NCBI RefSeq assembly: GCF_002072155.1
Contig: NZ_BDIY01000008.1
Location: 1 to 64,000 of the forward strand
Source: Roseovarius sp. A-2
GTDB taxonomy: Bacteria; Pseudomonadota; Alphaproteobacteria; Rhodobacterales; Rhodobacteraceae
Length of the DNA: 64,000 bases
Direction: 5' to 3'
Shown: in pieces, positions 44,968 through 54,111 of the stretch
Layout: each line of letters opens with the position of its first letter
How positions within the stretch are numbered: the stretch's first letter is position 1
Position numbers and translations under genes: made by a program
Notes under the pieces: model-generated
Database searches by the model: none
The model's input: the letters and a program-made list of their open reading frames with translations, nothing else
What the model was told of the DNA's origin: nothing

Positions 44968-46500
44968 TCAGAGCGGGATGTTGTCGTGTTTTTTCCAGGG
45001 CAACTTCTTCTTCTTGTTGCGCAGCGACGCAAAGGCCCGGCTCACCCGCATCCGCGTGCTGCGCGGCTGGATCACCTCGTCGATGAACCCGCGCTCGGCA
45101 GCAACGAAGGGGTTGGCAAAGCGGTCTTCGTAGCTCTTGGTATGCGCCGCGATCTTCTCGGCATCGCCCAGATCCGACCGATAGATGATTTCGGTCGCGC
45201 CCTTGGCCCCCATCACCGCGATCTCGGACGTGGGCCAGGCATAGTTGAAATCGGCGCGCAGATGCTTGGAGGCCATCACCACATATGCCCCGCCATAGGC
45301 CTTGCGGGTGATCACCGTAACCTTGGGCACCGTCGCCTCGCCATACGCATAAAGCAGCTTGGCCCCGTGCTTGATCACCCCGCCATATTCCTGCCCCGTG
45401 CCGGGCAGAAAGCCGGGCACGTCTACCAGCGTCAGGATCGGGATTTCGAAACAGTCGCAGAACCGCACGAAGCGCGCCGCCTTGCGGCTGCTGTCGATGT
45501 CGAGACAGCCTGCCAGCACCATCGGCTGATTGGCAACGACACCGACGGTCTGCCCTTCGAGCCGGATGAAGCCGGTGATCATGTTCTTGGCAAATTCGGC
45601 CTGTATCTCGTAGAAATCACCCTCATCGGCGATCTTGTGGATCAGTTCCTTCATGTCATAGGGCATGTTCGGATTGTCGGGGATCAGCGTGTCGAGGCTG
45701 GCCTCGACACGCCCCGGCTCGTCGAAGAACGGGCGTTTGGGGGGCTTCTCGCGGTTGTTGAGCGGCAGGAAATCCACCAGCCTGCGGACCTCTGCAAGCG
45801 CCTCCACATCGTTCTCGAAAGCCGCGTCCGCGACCGAGCTCTTGCGTGTATGCGTGACCGCCCCGCCCAGTTCCTCCGCCGTGACCTGCTCGTTGGTCAC
45901 CGTCTTGACCACGTCGGGGCCGGTGACGAACATGTAGGAGCTGTCTTTGACCATGAATATGAAATCGGTCATCGCAGGCGAGTAAACCGCGCCTCCGGCG
46001 CAAGGGCCCATGATCACGCTGATCTGCGGCACCACGCCCGAGGCCTCGATATTGCGCTGAAACACCTCGCCATAGCCCGCAAGACTGTCGACGCCTTCCT
46101 GAATGCGCGCGCCGCCCGAATCGTTGATGCCGATCACAGGTGCGCCGTTTTCGACGGCCATATCCATGATCTTGCAGATCTTCTGCGCATGGGTGGCGCT
46201 GACCGAGCCGCCCAGCACGGTGAAATCCTGGCTGAACACATAGACCTGACGACCATTGATCGTGCCCCAGCCGGTGATCACGCCATCGCCATAGGGTCGG
46301 TTCTTCTCCATGCCGAAATCGGTGCAGCGATGCGCCATGAACATGTCGAATTCCTCGAAACTGCCCTCGTCGAGCAACAGTTCGACGCGCTCGCGCGCGG
46401 TCAGCTTGCCGCGCCCGTGCTGCGCCTCGATGCGGGCCTCGCCGCCTCCCAGCCGCGCATCGGCGCGGCGGCTTTCGAGTTCCTCCAGAATGTCTTTCAT
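44968..46500 (-). CDS. pccB: Propionyl-CoA carboxylase, carboxyltransferase subunit
   Basis: 510 residues from ATG 46500. It has both carboxyltransferase lobes: the N-lobe with [20 protein letters not shown] and the C-lobe with [20 protein letters not shown] and [15 protein letters not shown]. It transfers the carboxyl group from PccA's biotin to propionyl-CoA. It is the first gene of the minus-strand propionate block, with TTGCAAA boxes upstream. Confidence 0.95.
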   Translation of the reverse strand: MKDILEELESRRADARLGGGEARIEAQHGRGKLTARERVELLLDEGSFEEFDMFMAHRCTDFGMEKNRPYGDGVITGWGTINGRQVYVFSQDFTVLGGSVSATHAQKICKIMDMAVENGAPVIGINDSGGARIQEGVDSLAGYGEVFQRNIEASGVVPQISVIMGPCAGGAVYSPAMTDFIFMVKDSSYMFVTGPDVVKTVTNEQVTAEELGGAVTHTRKSSVADAAFENDVEALAEVRRLVDFLPLNNREKPPKRPFFDEPGRVEASLDTLIPDNPNMPYDMKELIHKIADEGDFYEIQAEFAKNMITGFIRLEGQTVGVVANQPMVLAGCLDIDSSRKAARFVRFCDCFEIPILTLVDVPGFLPGTGQEYGGVIKHGAKLLYAYGEATVPKVTVITRKAYGGAYVVMASKHLRADFNYAWPTSEIAVMGAKGATEIIYRSDLGDAEKIAAHTKSYEDRFANPFVAAERGFIDEVIQPRSTRMRVSRAFASLRNKKKKLPWKKHDNIPL

Positions 46501-46572
46501 GGCGCTCCCCTTTTCTCTCTTGGCGCGCAGCATAAGGAGTGCGGCGCGCAGGACCAAACAGAATCCGGCAAA

Positions 46573-46612
46573 TTTGCAAACGCTTGCAAAACGTCAATTG
46601 CAAAATTGTAAA
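46573..46612. promoter_or_regulatory. Cluster of TTGCAAA boxes upstream of pccB
   Basis: TTTGCAAA at 46573-46580, TTGCAAA at 46584-46590 and 46598-46604, and TTGTAAA at 46606-46612. Pairs of such boxes are the known type of target for short-chain acyl-CoA regulators (ScfR/PccR, RamB-like). They lie 70-110 bases upstream of pccB and also in front of the divergent exporter gene. Confidence 0.55.
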
Positions 46613-46684
46613 CTTGCTAATCAACTCCGGTTTTGCAACCTGACCCGATGGACATCCCCGAGCCCGCATCCTAGCCATGTGGGC

Positions 46685-47905
46685 ATGAGCCCGGAACCCC
46701 GCGTCCGTTTCCTGGACCGCGCCACACCACCGCATATCTCGACACTGATCCTGCTTGCGGGGCTGTCGGCGCTGGCGATGAACATTTTTCTTCCCTCCCT
46801 GCCGGGCATGGTCGCGTATTTCAAGACCGAATACCGACTGATCCAGCTTTCAGTGGCGCTCTATCTGGGCGTCAACGCGGCGCTGCAACTGCTGATGGGG
46901 CCGATTTCCGACCGTTGGGGGCGGCGCCCGGTCATCCTGTGGGGGCTGGGCCTGTTCCTCGTGGCAACCCTCGGCTGTCTCGCGGCGCCCAATGTCTATG
47001 TTTTTCTCACCTTCCGCATGGTGCAGGCCAGCGTCGTCGTGGCGATGGTGCTCTCTCGCGCGATCGTGCGGGACATGGTGCCGCAGGACCGCGCCGCCTC
47101 GATGATCGGCTATGTGACCATGGGAATGGCGGTGGTGCCGATGATCGGCCCGGCCTTTGGCGGAATACTCGACGAGATCTTTGGCTGGCAGGCGAATTTC
47201 TGGCTGCTCTTCATTCTCGGCGCAGCGCTTTTCGCGCTCTGCTGGCGGGATCTGGGTGAAACCGCCCCGTTGACTGGGCGCACCCTGATGCAACAGTTCC
47301 GCGATTATCCCGCGCTGCTGACCTCGCGCCGCTTCTGGGGCTACGCGGCGGCGGCGGGGCTGTCTTCGGGGTCGTTCTTTGCCTATCTCGGCGGCGCGCC
47401 ATTCGTGGGCGATCGGGTGTTCGGCCTGCCGCCGTCGACGCTTGGGCTACTCTTCGGTGCGCCCGCCATCGGCTATTTTCTCGGTAATTTCGCCTCTGGG
47501 CGCTACTCGATGCGCGTGGGTGTCAATCGAATGGTACTCTGGGGGGCGCTCTTCAACGCCGGTGGCATCGGGCTGAACCTGACGCTCTTCTACCTCGGCT
47601 TCGGCTCGCCGCTCACGTTCTTCGGGCTGATGACCTTCATGGGGCTCGGCAACGGCATGGTGATCCCCAATGCCACCGCCGGCGCGCTGTCGATCCGGCC
47701 CGATCTGGCCGGCACGGCAAGCGGGCTTTCGGGGGCTCTGATGATCGGACTGGGGGCCGCGCTCTCGGCGCTGGCGGGCATGTTGCTGACACCGGGCAGC
47801 GGGGCCGTCACGCTGCTGTGGATCATGTTCGCGACCGGGGTGGCGGCAGTGATTACGATCCTGCTAGTGATCCGTCGCGAACGCCGGTTGCGGCTGGCGG
47901 CCTGA
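46685..47905 (+). CDS. Bcr/CflA family multidrug MFS exporter
   Basis: 406 residues from ATG 46685, twelve predicted membrane helices. Motif A is seen in MGPISDRWGRRPVIL, and the Bcr/CflA pattern in AMNIFLPSLPGMVAYF and VRDMVPQDRAASMIGYVTMG. It exports drugs or metabolites by proton antiport. It is divergent from pccB, in the position where some relatives carry the propionate regulator gene. Confidence 0.88.
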   Translation: MSPEPRVRFLDRATPPHISTLILLAGLSALAMNIFLPSLPGMVAYFKTEYRLIQLSVALYLGVNAALQLLMGPISDRWGRRPVILWGLGLFLVATLGCLAAPNVYVFLTFRMVQASVVVAMVLSRAIVRDMVPQDRAASMIGYVTMGMAVVPMIGPAFGGILDEIFGWQANFWLLFILGAALFALCWRDLGETAPLTGRTLMQQFRDYPALLTSRRFWGYAAAAGLSSGSFFAYLGGAPFVGDRVFGLPPSTLGLLFGAPAIGYFLGNFASGRYSMRVGVNRMVLWGALFNAGGIGLNLTLFYLGFGSPLTFFGLMTFMGLGNGMVIPNATAGALSIRPDLAGTASGLSGALMIGLGAALSALAGMLLTPGSGAVTLLWIMFATGVAAVITILLVIRRERRLRLAA

Positions 47906-47920
47906 CGCGCGGACGTTGCC

Positions 47921-49417
47921 TCAGCCTGGCCCGATCATGAAGCAGGTCATCTGCTTGGCCTGCAGACGGCGGCAGGCCAGATCGGCGCTTTCGCGGGTCA
48001 TTCCCATGAAATTCGCATCGAACCCGGTGGGCCGACGCACAACCTTGCGCAGGCTGCCATCTAGCGTGTTCATCTCCGAAAGGGCCGTCTTCAAGAGCAC
48101 CTGACGAGCCTTGTATTCATTGGGGTAACGCCCGACATTCACCCCCCAATGCCGCCCGTCAGAGGTGGAGACACGGGTCACGACCTCGGCCACCGGATCG
48201 GCGGTTGTTGCGGGGAGGGCTGCGGCCGCAAGCGCGAGGTCTTCGGGGCGTGGCTCTGGCCGGACCGTGGCGGGCACGGCCTCGGCAATGGCGGCACTGC
48301 CCTGCGCGACATCGGCGGTTTCGGGGATCTCCTGCTCTACAGCCTCGGCGATGCCGATCTGCGCGGCCTGGAGGGCGCGTTCGATATCACCACTGTCGGC
48401 AATGACAGCGGGCGGCAACGTGGCTCCGGGCCGGGGCCGGGGGCGCAGGCTCTTGCGGACAGCAGCGGCGGCGGCAAGGCGCACGGTCTTGCCCGCAAGC
48501 GCCGGGCGCGCCTGACCTGCCGCGATCATCACCGGCTGGGTGCCCATCTTGCCCATGTAAGCCGGACGAGCGGGACGCGCGAGCGCCACCCGGCTCGGAG
48601 ATTTACTGAAGCCGAGATCGAGCAATTCGGCGACCTTGGCATTGCGCGTGGCGGTCGAATTGCCGCCGAACACGGTGGCGATGATCCGCTTGCCACCGCG
48701 CTCGGCACTGGCCGTGAGGTTGAAGCCCGCCGCGCGGGTATAGCCCGTCTTGATGCCGTCGGCACCTCTGTAACTCTCGAGCAGACGGCGATTTGTATGG
48801 CTGACCGAGCGCACGCCCGCATACGTCGTGATGCGCGAGAATAGATTGTAATATTCGGGATAGTCGTAGAACAGGTGCCGCCCCAAGATCGTCATGTCGC
48901 GGGCGGTCGACAAGTGCCCGCTCTCGGTCAGGCCATGAGCGTTCTTGAAGGTGGTGCGGGCCATCCCGAGCGCCTTGGCGGTGCGGTTCATGCGCCGGGC
49001 GAATTGCGCCTCGGACCCCTCGATCGCCTCGGCGAGCGCAGTGGCCGCGTCATTGGCGGACTTCACCGCCGCGGCACGGATGAGATAGCGCAGCGCGATG
49101 GTCTGACCGGGACGCAGGCCGAGTTTGCTGGGTGGCTCGCTGGCGGCGAATTTGGAAATCCGCACCTTGTCGTCAAGACCGATCTCACCGTTTTCGACCG
49201 CCTCAAACACCACATAGAGCGTCATCATCTTGGTCAGCGAGGCCGGATGCAGCCTTGTATCGGCATTGCGTGAGTAAAGAACCTTGCCATTGCGCGCATC
49301 CATCACCAAACCCGCATATGGTGCCGCTACCGCGCTCAACGGCACGATCACCAACATCCAGAAGGTTGCGAACGCCAGCAGACCCCAACGGATCGGCATC
49401 CTGCCCCGTGTTTTCAT
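47921..49417 (-). CDS. D-alanyl-D-alanine carboxypeptidase with C-terminal SPOR domain
   Basis: 498 residues. Signal peptide, then the low-molecular-weight PBP domain with SxxK (ASLTKMM), SxN (VKSANDAA) and KTG (DGIKTGYTRA). A long Ala/Pro/Arg-rich region (about 290-420) connects to a C-terminal SPOR-like domain (GRHWGVNVGRYPNEYKA, then AC and TCF near the end) that binds denuded septal peptidoglycan. It trims peptidoglycan side chains in the periplasm. It is convergent with the exporter gene. Confidence 0.88.
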   Translation of the reverse strand: MKTRGRMPIRWGLLAFATFWMLVIVPLSAVAAPYAGLVMDARNGKVLYSRNADTRLHPASLTKMMTLYVVFEAVENGEIGLDDKVRISKFAASEPPSKLGLRPGQTIALRYLIRAAAVKSANDAATALAEAIEGSEAQFARRMNRTAKALGMARTTFKNAHGLTESGHLSTARDMTILGRHLFYDYPEYYNLFSRITTYAGVRSVSHTNRRLLESYRGADGIKTGYTRAAGFNLTASAERGGKRIIATVFGGNSTATRNAKVAELLDLGFSKSPSRVALARPARPAYMGKMGTQPVMIAAGQARPALAGKTVRLAAAAAVRKSLRPRPRPGATLPPAVIADSGDIERALQAAQIGIAEAVEQEIPETADVAQGSAAIAEAVPATVRPEPRPEDLALAAAALPATTADPVAEVVTRVSTSDGRHWGVNVGRYPNEYKARQVLLKTALSEMNTLDGSLRKVVRRPTGFDANFMGMTRESADLACRRLQAKQMTCFMIGPG

Positions 49418-49657
49418 AGAACTGCTCTTTTACTGCCTCGCGCCGCCGATTTTTCGGCTGACTTGTTTTATGAAATTAGCGTAGCACAAGAGCTTTTTCT
49501 TTTAAAGCGTTCATTCACAAGGAAATTTCGCCTGCCCAATGGCACGTGGAGGCAACATGTAGTAGTCACCCCGCGCGTATCCTCAAGATCAACCACAGGG
49601 TGCATCATGGAGGTAGAGTTAACCCTGTCGGATCACGGAAAATTGTCGCGCGCCCGA
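49418..49657. other. Gene-free gap upstream of the carboxypeptidase
   Basis: About 240 bases, AT-richer than its surroundings (notably 49440-49530), with no supportable gene. It should hold the promoter of the carboxypeptidase gene on the minus strand. Confidence 0.5.
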
Positions 49658-50425
49658 TCAGCGGGATTGTTCGTGCTCGAAACGCTGACGCGCGATTGCC
49701 TCGTTGCGGTCGGCCTTTTGCTGATCGGCAAGGGCCTTTTCCACATAGTTGAGATGGGCGTTGATGGCCGCGCGGGCGGCGTCGGGATCTCGCGCCTGAA
49801 TCGCGCTGTTGATCGCTCGGTGCTGATCGAGCAGAGCACCGCGCGTGGTGCGCTGCTTGAACATCACCTGACGATTGTAAAACACGCCCTCGCGCAGCAG
49901 CTGGAACATCGAACGCATCATATGCAGCATGATCACGTTATGGCTGGCCTCGATGATCGCCATGTGAAACTCGGCGTCGAGGCGTGCTTCATCCGCCGGA
50001 TTGGTCTTCTTATGGGCGGCTTCCATCTTGTCCATGATCGCCTGAATCACCTGCAAATCGGTATCCGAGGCGAGGCGTGCGGCGCGGCAGGCGGCCAGCC
50101 CCTCGAGATCGCGGCGAAATCCGATATAATCAAACACCGCCTCGTCGTGATCGGCGAAGAGCCGGATCAGCGCGTCGGAAAAGGCACTGCCCAGCACATC
50201 CGCAACGTAGATGCCGGCCCCCGCCCGCGTGGTCAGCAGCCCCTTCTCCTGCAATTCGGCAATTGCCTCGCGCAAGGACGGGCGCGAGACGCCGAGTTTT
50301 TCGGCCAACTCGCGCTCGGCCGGCAGGCGTTCGCCGGGGCGCAGGATACCGCGCAGGATCAGCTTCTCGATCTGCCGTGTCACCGCTGCGGAGAGCTTCT
50401 CCGGAGTCACTCTTTGAAATGGCAT
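49658..50425 (-). CDS. GntR/FCD-family transcriptional regulator
   Basis: 255 residues from ATG 50425 (AAGGGG upstream). An N-terminal winged helix (ILRPGERLPAERELAEKLGV, then SRPSLREAIAELQEKGLL) is followed by an all-helical FCD ligand domain with metal-ligand residues (EFHMAIIEASHNVIMLHM). PdhR/LldR-type regulators bind organic acids. A palindromic operator sits immediately upstream, so autoregulation is likely. No obvious target operon adjoins. Confidence 0.85.
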   Translation of the reverse strand: MPFQRVTPEKLSAAVTRQIEKLILRGILRPGERLPAERELAEKLGVSRPSLREAIAELQEKGLLTTRAGAGIYVADVLGSAFSDALIRLFADHDEAVFDYIGFRRDLEGLAACRAARLASDTDLQVIQAIMDKMEAAHKKTNPADEARLDAEFHMAIIEASHNVIMLHMMRSMFQLLREGVFYNRQVMFKQRTTRGALLDQHRAINSAIQARDPDAARAAINAHLNYVEKALADQQKADRNEAIARQRFEHEQSR

Positions 50426-50443
50426 ACGCACGCCCCTTGAAAA

Positions 50444-50464
50444 TTGGTTATACGATATGACCAA
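50444..50464. promoter_or_regulatory. Palindromic operator of the GntR/FCD regulator
   Basis: Half-sites TTGGTTATA and TATGACCAA separated by CGA form a 21-bp near-perfect palindrome just upstream of the regulator start. The TTGGT…ACCAA ends fit the FadR/PdhR-type consensus. Confidence 0.6.
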
Positions 50465-50491
50465 CTTTTACTTGCGGCAAGCGGCGTGATA

Positions 50492-51103
50492 TCAGAACTC
50501 CACCCCCGGCTGTGCCTTGACGCCCTGGCTGCGGAACGGATGCTTGATCTCCTGCATCTCGCTGACGAGATCGGCAAGCTCGATCAGTTCCGGCTTGGCG
50601 CTGCGCCCAGTCAGCACGACATGGGTCATCGGCGGCTTTTCCTCGGCCAGAAACAGCAGCACGTCGTCGAGGTCGAGATAGTCGTAGCGCAGGGCGATGT
50701 TGATCTCGTCCAGCAGCACCATCGCGTTGGCCTCGTCGCGGATCAGTTCCTTGGCCTTTTCCCAGGCGGCCTGGGCCATTTCGGTGTCGCGCTCGCGGTC
50801 CTGCGTCTCCCAGGTGAAACCCTCGCCCATGGTGTGAAACGCGCAGACATCGCTGAACCGGTCCTTGAGCAGGCTACGCTCACCGCTTGGCATGCTGCCC
50901 TTGATGAACTGCACCACGGCGCATTGCATGCCGTTGCCGATGCACCGCATGATCATGCCGAAGCCCGAACTGCTCTTGCCCTTGCCGTTGCCGGTATGGA
51001 CGATGATCAGGCCCTTTTCCTCGGTCTTGGTCGCCATCATCCGGTCACGGGCGGCCTTGATACGCTTCATCTTTTCGGTGTGGGCCTTGGGGTCAAGGGC
51101 CAT
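50492..51103 (-). CDS. cobO: Cob(I)yrinic acid a,c-diamide adenosyltransferase
   Basis: 203 residues from ATG 51103. P-loop HTGNGKGKSSSGFGMIMR near 35 and the conserved LLDEINIALRYDYLD near 120 are CobO/BtuR hallmarks. It adenosylates the corrin ring, making coenzyme B12, the cofactor of the methylmalonyl-CoA mutase encoded at 36405. No other cobalamin genes are in view. Confidence 0.92.
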   Translation of the reverse strand: MALDPKAHTEKMKRIKAARDRMMATKTEEKGLIIVHTGNGKGKSSSGFGMIMRCIGNGMQCAVVQFIKGSMPSGERSLLKDRFSDVCAFHTMGEGFTWETQDRERDTEMAQAAWEKAKELIRDEANAMVLLDEINIALRYDYLDLDDVLLFLAEEKPPMTHVVLTGRSAKPELIELADLVSEMQEIKHPFRSQGVKAQPGVEF

Positions 51104-51224
51104 GCGGTCTCTCCTGTGTCGAACTGCGTTGCAAGGAACGTTTGGCAGAGCCGCGCGCGCGTGCAAAGGATATTCGTGATCGCCGGGAAAGCTCTTGTTA
51201 ACCGATCCGCGCGCAGGCTGCGGC

Positions 51225-51605
51225 ATGCGTTGGCCGTTTGTTGTCCTTTGTTTGCTGCTCGCCGCCTGCAACGCCCCCGGACCGGGGTTTCACGGCGTGG
51301 TGCCGGTGCGCGTGGCAGTTGGGCAGAGCATGTTCGACGTGCGCATCGACGGGCTCTGGGCGCAGGCGATCCGCCTCACCCCGGAATGGGCCCCGCGCCC
51401 GGCCGCCGTCATCCCGCGCGCAGTGGCGGCGATGGAGGGGGTCAGCGGCTGTCGCGTGGCGCGGCTTGGCGGCGATCAGGCTGTGATGGTGGCGCAACTC
51501 GATTGCGGCGCGGGCGCGCCGCCGCCTGCGCCGCCGAGCTTTACCTGTCAGGTCGAGAAACTGGGGCATGGCGAGGCCGATCTGATCTGCCAACCGCGCC
51601 GTTGA
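51225..51605 (+). CDS. Predicted lipoprotein, unknown function
   Basis: 126 residues from ATG 51225. A signal peptide has lipobox LAAC (LLLAACNAPGPG). The mature part is beta-rich with three cysteines (SGCRVARL, LDCGAGAP, FTCQVEKLG). No family recognised. An upstream TTG (51195) is a less likely start. Confidence 0.65.
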   Translation: MRWPFVVLCLLLAACNAPGPGFHGVVPVRVAVGQSMFDVRIDGLWAQAIRLTPEWAPRPAAVIPRAVAAMEGVSGCRVARLGGDQAVMVAQLDCGAGAPPPAPPSFTCQVEKLGHGEADLICQPRR

Positions 51606-51700
51606 CACGGCGCGATGCTGCTTGATCGCGCGCGGTTTTGCAGCCAGAAGGGGCGTATCGCGCCCCTCGTCGGGGGCGCAGAGCCGAAAGGGCGAGATTC

Positions 51701-51859
51701 ATGGATTACAAGGCAGCAAGCGCACCGAAAAAGGGCTCCAACGCCCCGCGTCACAAGGAACACAACGCGCCCGGGTCGCAAAAGAACCCGTTCGGCAAGC
51801 GCCCCTCCAAGGAAGAGCTCATTGCGCGGCTCAAGGCAAAGGCCACCAAGAAGGGTTGA
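51701..51859 (+). CDS. Small basic protein, unknown function
   Basis: 52 residues, strongly basic and hydrophilic (SAPKKGSNAPRHKEHNAPG, then KNPFGKRPSKEELIARLKA). It has no signal peptide. It may be a nucleic-acid-binding or ribosome-associated small protein, but nothing proves that. AAAGGGCGAG precedes the start. It lies 100 bases before psd. Confidence 0.6.
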   Translation: MDYKAASAPKKGSNAPRHKEHNAPGSQKNPFGKRPSKEELIARLKAKATKKG

Positions 51860-51961
51860 ACCTGACCGCACGGGCCCGATGGCGCCTGCCCCGGCCTTGC
51901 ATCTTTGCTCCAAGGGCCTTAGGCGCTTGCGGGAGTGACCGCGCCCAAGGAGCCCGTCCAC

Positions 51962-52624
51962 ATGAAGATGCACGAGACCTTCATCAAGCCAATGCACCCC
52001 GACGGGCGCAAGTTCGTGGCGATCTTTGCCGCAATCACGCTGGTCCTGTTCATGCTCTGGGATGTGCTGGGATGGATGGGCGTGGGCCTCACCGTCTGGT
52101 GCTACTACTTCTTCCGCGACCCCGAGCGCGTGACCCCGCAACGCCCCGGCCTGATCGTCAGCCCGGCGGACGGCATCGTGTCGCTGATCGAGCCCGCCGT
52201 GCCGCCCGCCGAACTGGGTCTGCCCGATACGCCGCTCACCCGCGTGAGCGTGTTCATGAGCGTCTTCAACTGTCACGTGAACCGCGCCCCGGCGGCGGGC
52301 AAAGTCCATGCGGTCGCCTATCGCCCCGGCAAGTTCCTCAACGCCTCGCTCGACAAGGCGAGTGCGGATAACGAGCGCAATGGCATCGTAATCGAGATGG
52401 ACGACGGTCGCCTCTTGCCGGTGGTGCAGATCGCCGGGCTGGTGGCGCGGCGCATCATCTGTTTCGTCGGCAAGGGCAGCGCGCTGTCGCGCGGCGAACG
52501 CTTCGGGCTGATCCGCTTCGGCTCGCGGCTCGATGTCTACCTGCCCGATGGGGTGGTCCCGCAAGTGCGTGTGGGGCAGACCATGGTGGCCGGTGAAACC
52601 GTCATGGCGGAGCTCAATCGGTGA
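51962..52624 (+). CDS. psd: Phosphatidylserine decarboxylase proenzyme
   Basis: 220 residues from ATG 51962 (AAGGAG upstream). It is the short membrane-associated form: two N-terminal hydrophobic segments, a decarboxylase core ([20 protein letters not shown] near 95) and the self-cleavage site GS in [12 protein letters not shown] near 182, which generates the pyruvoyl group. It turns phosphatidylserine into phosphatidylethanolamine. It overlaps pssA by four bases (GTGA). Confidence 0.92.
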   Translation: MKMHETFIKPMHPDGRKFVAIFAAITLVLFMLWDVLGWMGVGLTVWCYYFFRDPERVTPQRPGLIVSPADGIVSLIEPAVPPAELGLPDTPLTRVSVFMSVFNCHVNRAPAAGKVHAVAYRPGKFLNASLDKASADNERNGIVIEMDDGRLLPVVQIAGLVARRIICFVGKGSALSRGERFGLIRFGSRLDVYLPDGVVPQVRVGQTMVAGETVMAELNR

Positions 52625-53379
52625 CCAAACCCCCGCGCAATCCTCCCCGCAAAGAGGTCACGCTGGCGCAACTTCTGCCCAACATGCTGACCGTGGCGGC
52701 GATCTGCGCGGGTGTCACGGCGATCCGGATGGGGGTGCAGGGCGACTATGTGCGCGCGGTGCAGCTTCTGCTCATCGCTGGGGTGCTGGACGGGCTAGAC
52801 GGGCGGCTGGCGCGGCTTTTGCGCAGCAGCAGCGCGATGGGTGCCGAACTGGATTCGCTTGCCGATTTTCTCAACTTCGGCGTCGCGGCACCACTGGTGG
52901 TGTATTATTGGGGCCTTCAGGATGTGGCGCGTCAGGCCGGCTGGATCGCGGTACTGTTCTTTGCAGTCTGCTGTGTGATGCGGCTGGCGCGGTTCAATGT
53001 TTCGGCCAAATCCGAGGACACCAAGGGGGGATCGGGGGCCTATTTCGAGGGGCTGCCGTCGCCTGCGGGCGCGCTCCTGGCGATGTTGCCGATGTTTGTC
53101 ACCTTTGCCATTCCGGGTATGTCGACCCCGCCCGCCCCGCTGATCGGGCTTTACATGGCCGGGGTGGGCCTTCTGATGATTTCGCCGGTGCCGATCTGGT
53201 CGTTCAAGAAAACCAAGATTTCGCGCGAGAACGTGAAATATTTCCTGCTCGGCTTTGCCTGCGTCGCCGCCGCGCTCGTGCTCTTTACCTGGGCGGCGCT
53301 GATCGTGATGTGTCTGGCCTATGTCGCGATTGTCATCTGGGCGTCCTTGATCTGGTATCCGAAGGACCGATCTGGGTGA
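52621..53379 (+). CDS. pssA: CDP-diacylglycerol-serine O-phosphatidyltransferase
   Basis: 252 residues, GTG start overlapping the psd stop. It has the CDP-alcohol phosphotransferase motif D-G-x2-A-R-x8-G-x3-D-x3-D, read here as [15 protein letters not shown], then [14 protein letters not shown]. Six to eight membrane helices. It makes phosphatidylserine, the substrate of Psd. Confidence 0.93.
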   Translation: MTKPPRNPPRKEVTLAQLLPNMLTVAAICAGVTAIRMGVQGDYVRAVQLLLIAGVLDGLDGRLARLLRSSSAMGAELDSLADFLNFGVAAPLVVYYWGLQDVARQAGWIAVLFFAVCCVMRLARFNVSAKSEDTKGGSGAYFEGLPSPAGALLAMLPMFVTFAIPGMSTPPAPLIGLYMAGVGLLMISPVPIWSFKKTKISRENVKYFLLGFACVAAALVLFTWAALIVMCLAYVAIVIWASLIWYPKDRSG

Positions 53380-53399
53380 GAGGTGAAGCGAGGTGAGCG

Positions 53400-54020
53400 A
53401 TGGAACTTGAAGCGGTAAAGAACTCCTACGCCCGGTGGGCCCCGGTCTATGATGCGACATTCGGCCGGATCACCCATGCCGGGCGGCGCGAGGCGGTGCG
53501 CCATATCAACGCGCGCGGCGGGCGCGTGCTGGAGGTGGGCGTCGGCACCGGTTTGTCGCTTGAGGCCTATGATCCCGCCCTTCAGGTCACAGGCTTCGAC
53601 TACAGCGAAGACATGCTGCGCAAGGCGCGCGCGCGTGTGGCGCGGCGCGGACTGGAACATGTCGAGGCGCTGCGCCAGATGGATGCGCGCGACCTCGATT
53701 TCCCCGATGCCAGTTTTGACACCGTGGCGGCCATGCATGTGCTGTCGGTGGTGCCCGAACCCGAACAGGTGATGACCGAGATCGCCCGCGTGCTGCGCCC
53801 TGGCGGGCAGGTGGTGATCACCAACCATTTCCGCCACGAACGCGGGGTCTGGGCAGGCCTCGCCCGCGCCGCCGCCCCGCTGGAGCGGGTGCTGGGCTGG
53901 CATTCGGATTTCGAGATCGACACCGTCCTGCAAGACCCGCGCCTGCACGTGATCACCCGCAGCGACCTGCCGCCGATGGGGATGATGACCTTTCTGGTGC
54001 TGGAAAAGCGGGTGAATTGA
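53400..54020 (+). CDS. pmtA: Phosphatidylethanolamine N-methyltransferase (PmtA-like)
   Basis: 206 residues. SAM-binding motif RVLEVGVGTGLSLEAYD near 45, and the PmtA-type opening LEAVKNSYARWAPVYDATFG. It methylates phosphatidylethanolamine three times to phosphatidylcholine. Placed 20 bases after pssA, it completes the phosphatidylserine, phosphatidylethanolamine and phosphatidylcholine pathway in one operon, as in Rhodobacter relatives. Confidence 0.88.
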   Translation: MELEAVKNSYARWAPVYDATFGRITHAGRREAVRHINARGGRVLEVGVGTGLSLEAYDPALQVTGFDYSEDMLRKARARVARRGLEHVEALRQMDARDLDFPDASFDTVAAMHVLSVVPEPEQVMTEIARVLRPGGQVVITNHFRHERGVWAGLARAAAPLERVLGWHSDFEIDTVLQDPRLHVITRSDLPPMGMMTFLVLEKRVN

Positions 54021-54111
54021 GTGTGGGAAGGACGCAGCAATACTGAGCGGTGCCTATACCGTCCAGAGCGGCATCGGTTGCACGCCGCGCCACGCTAGCG
54101 GAGGGGCCTTC

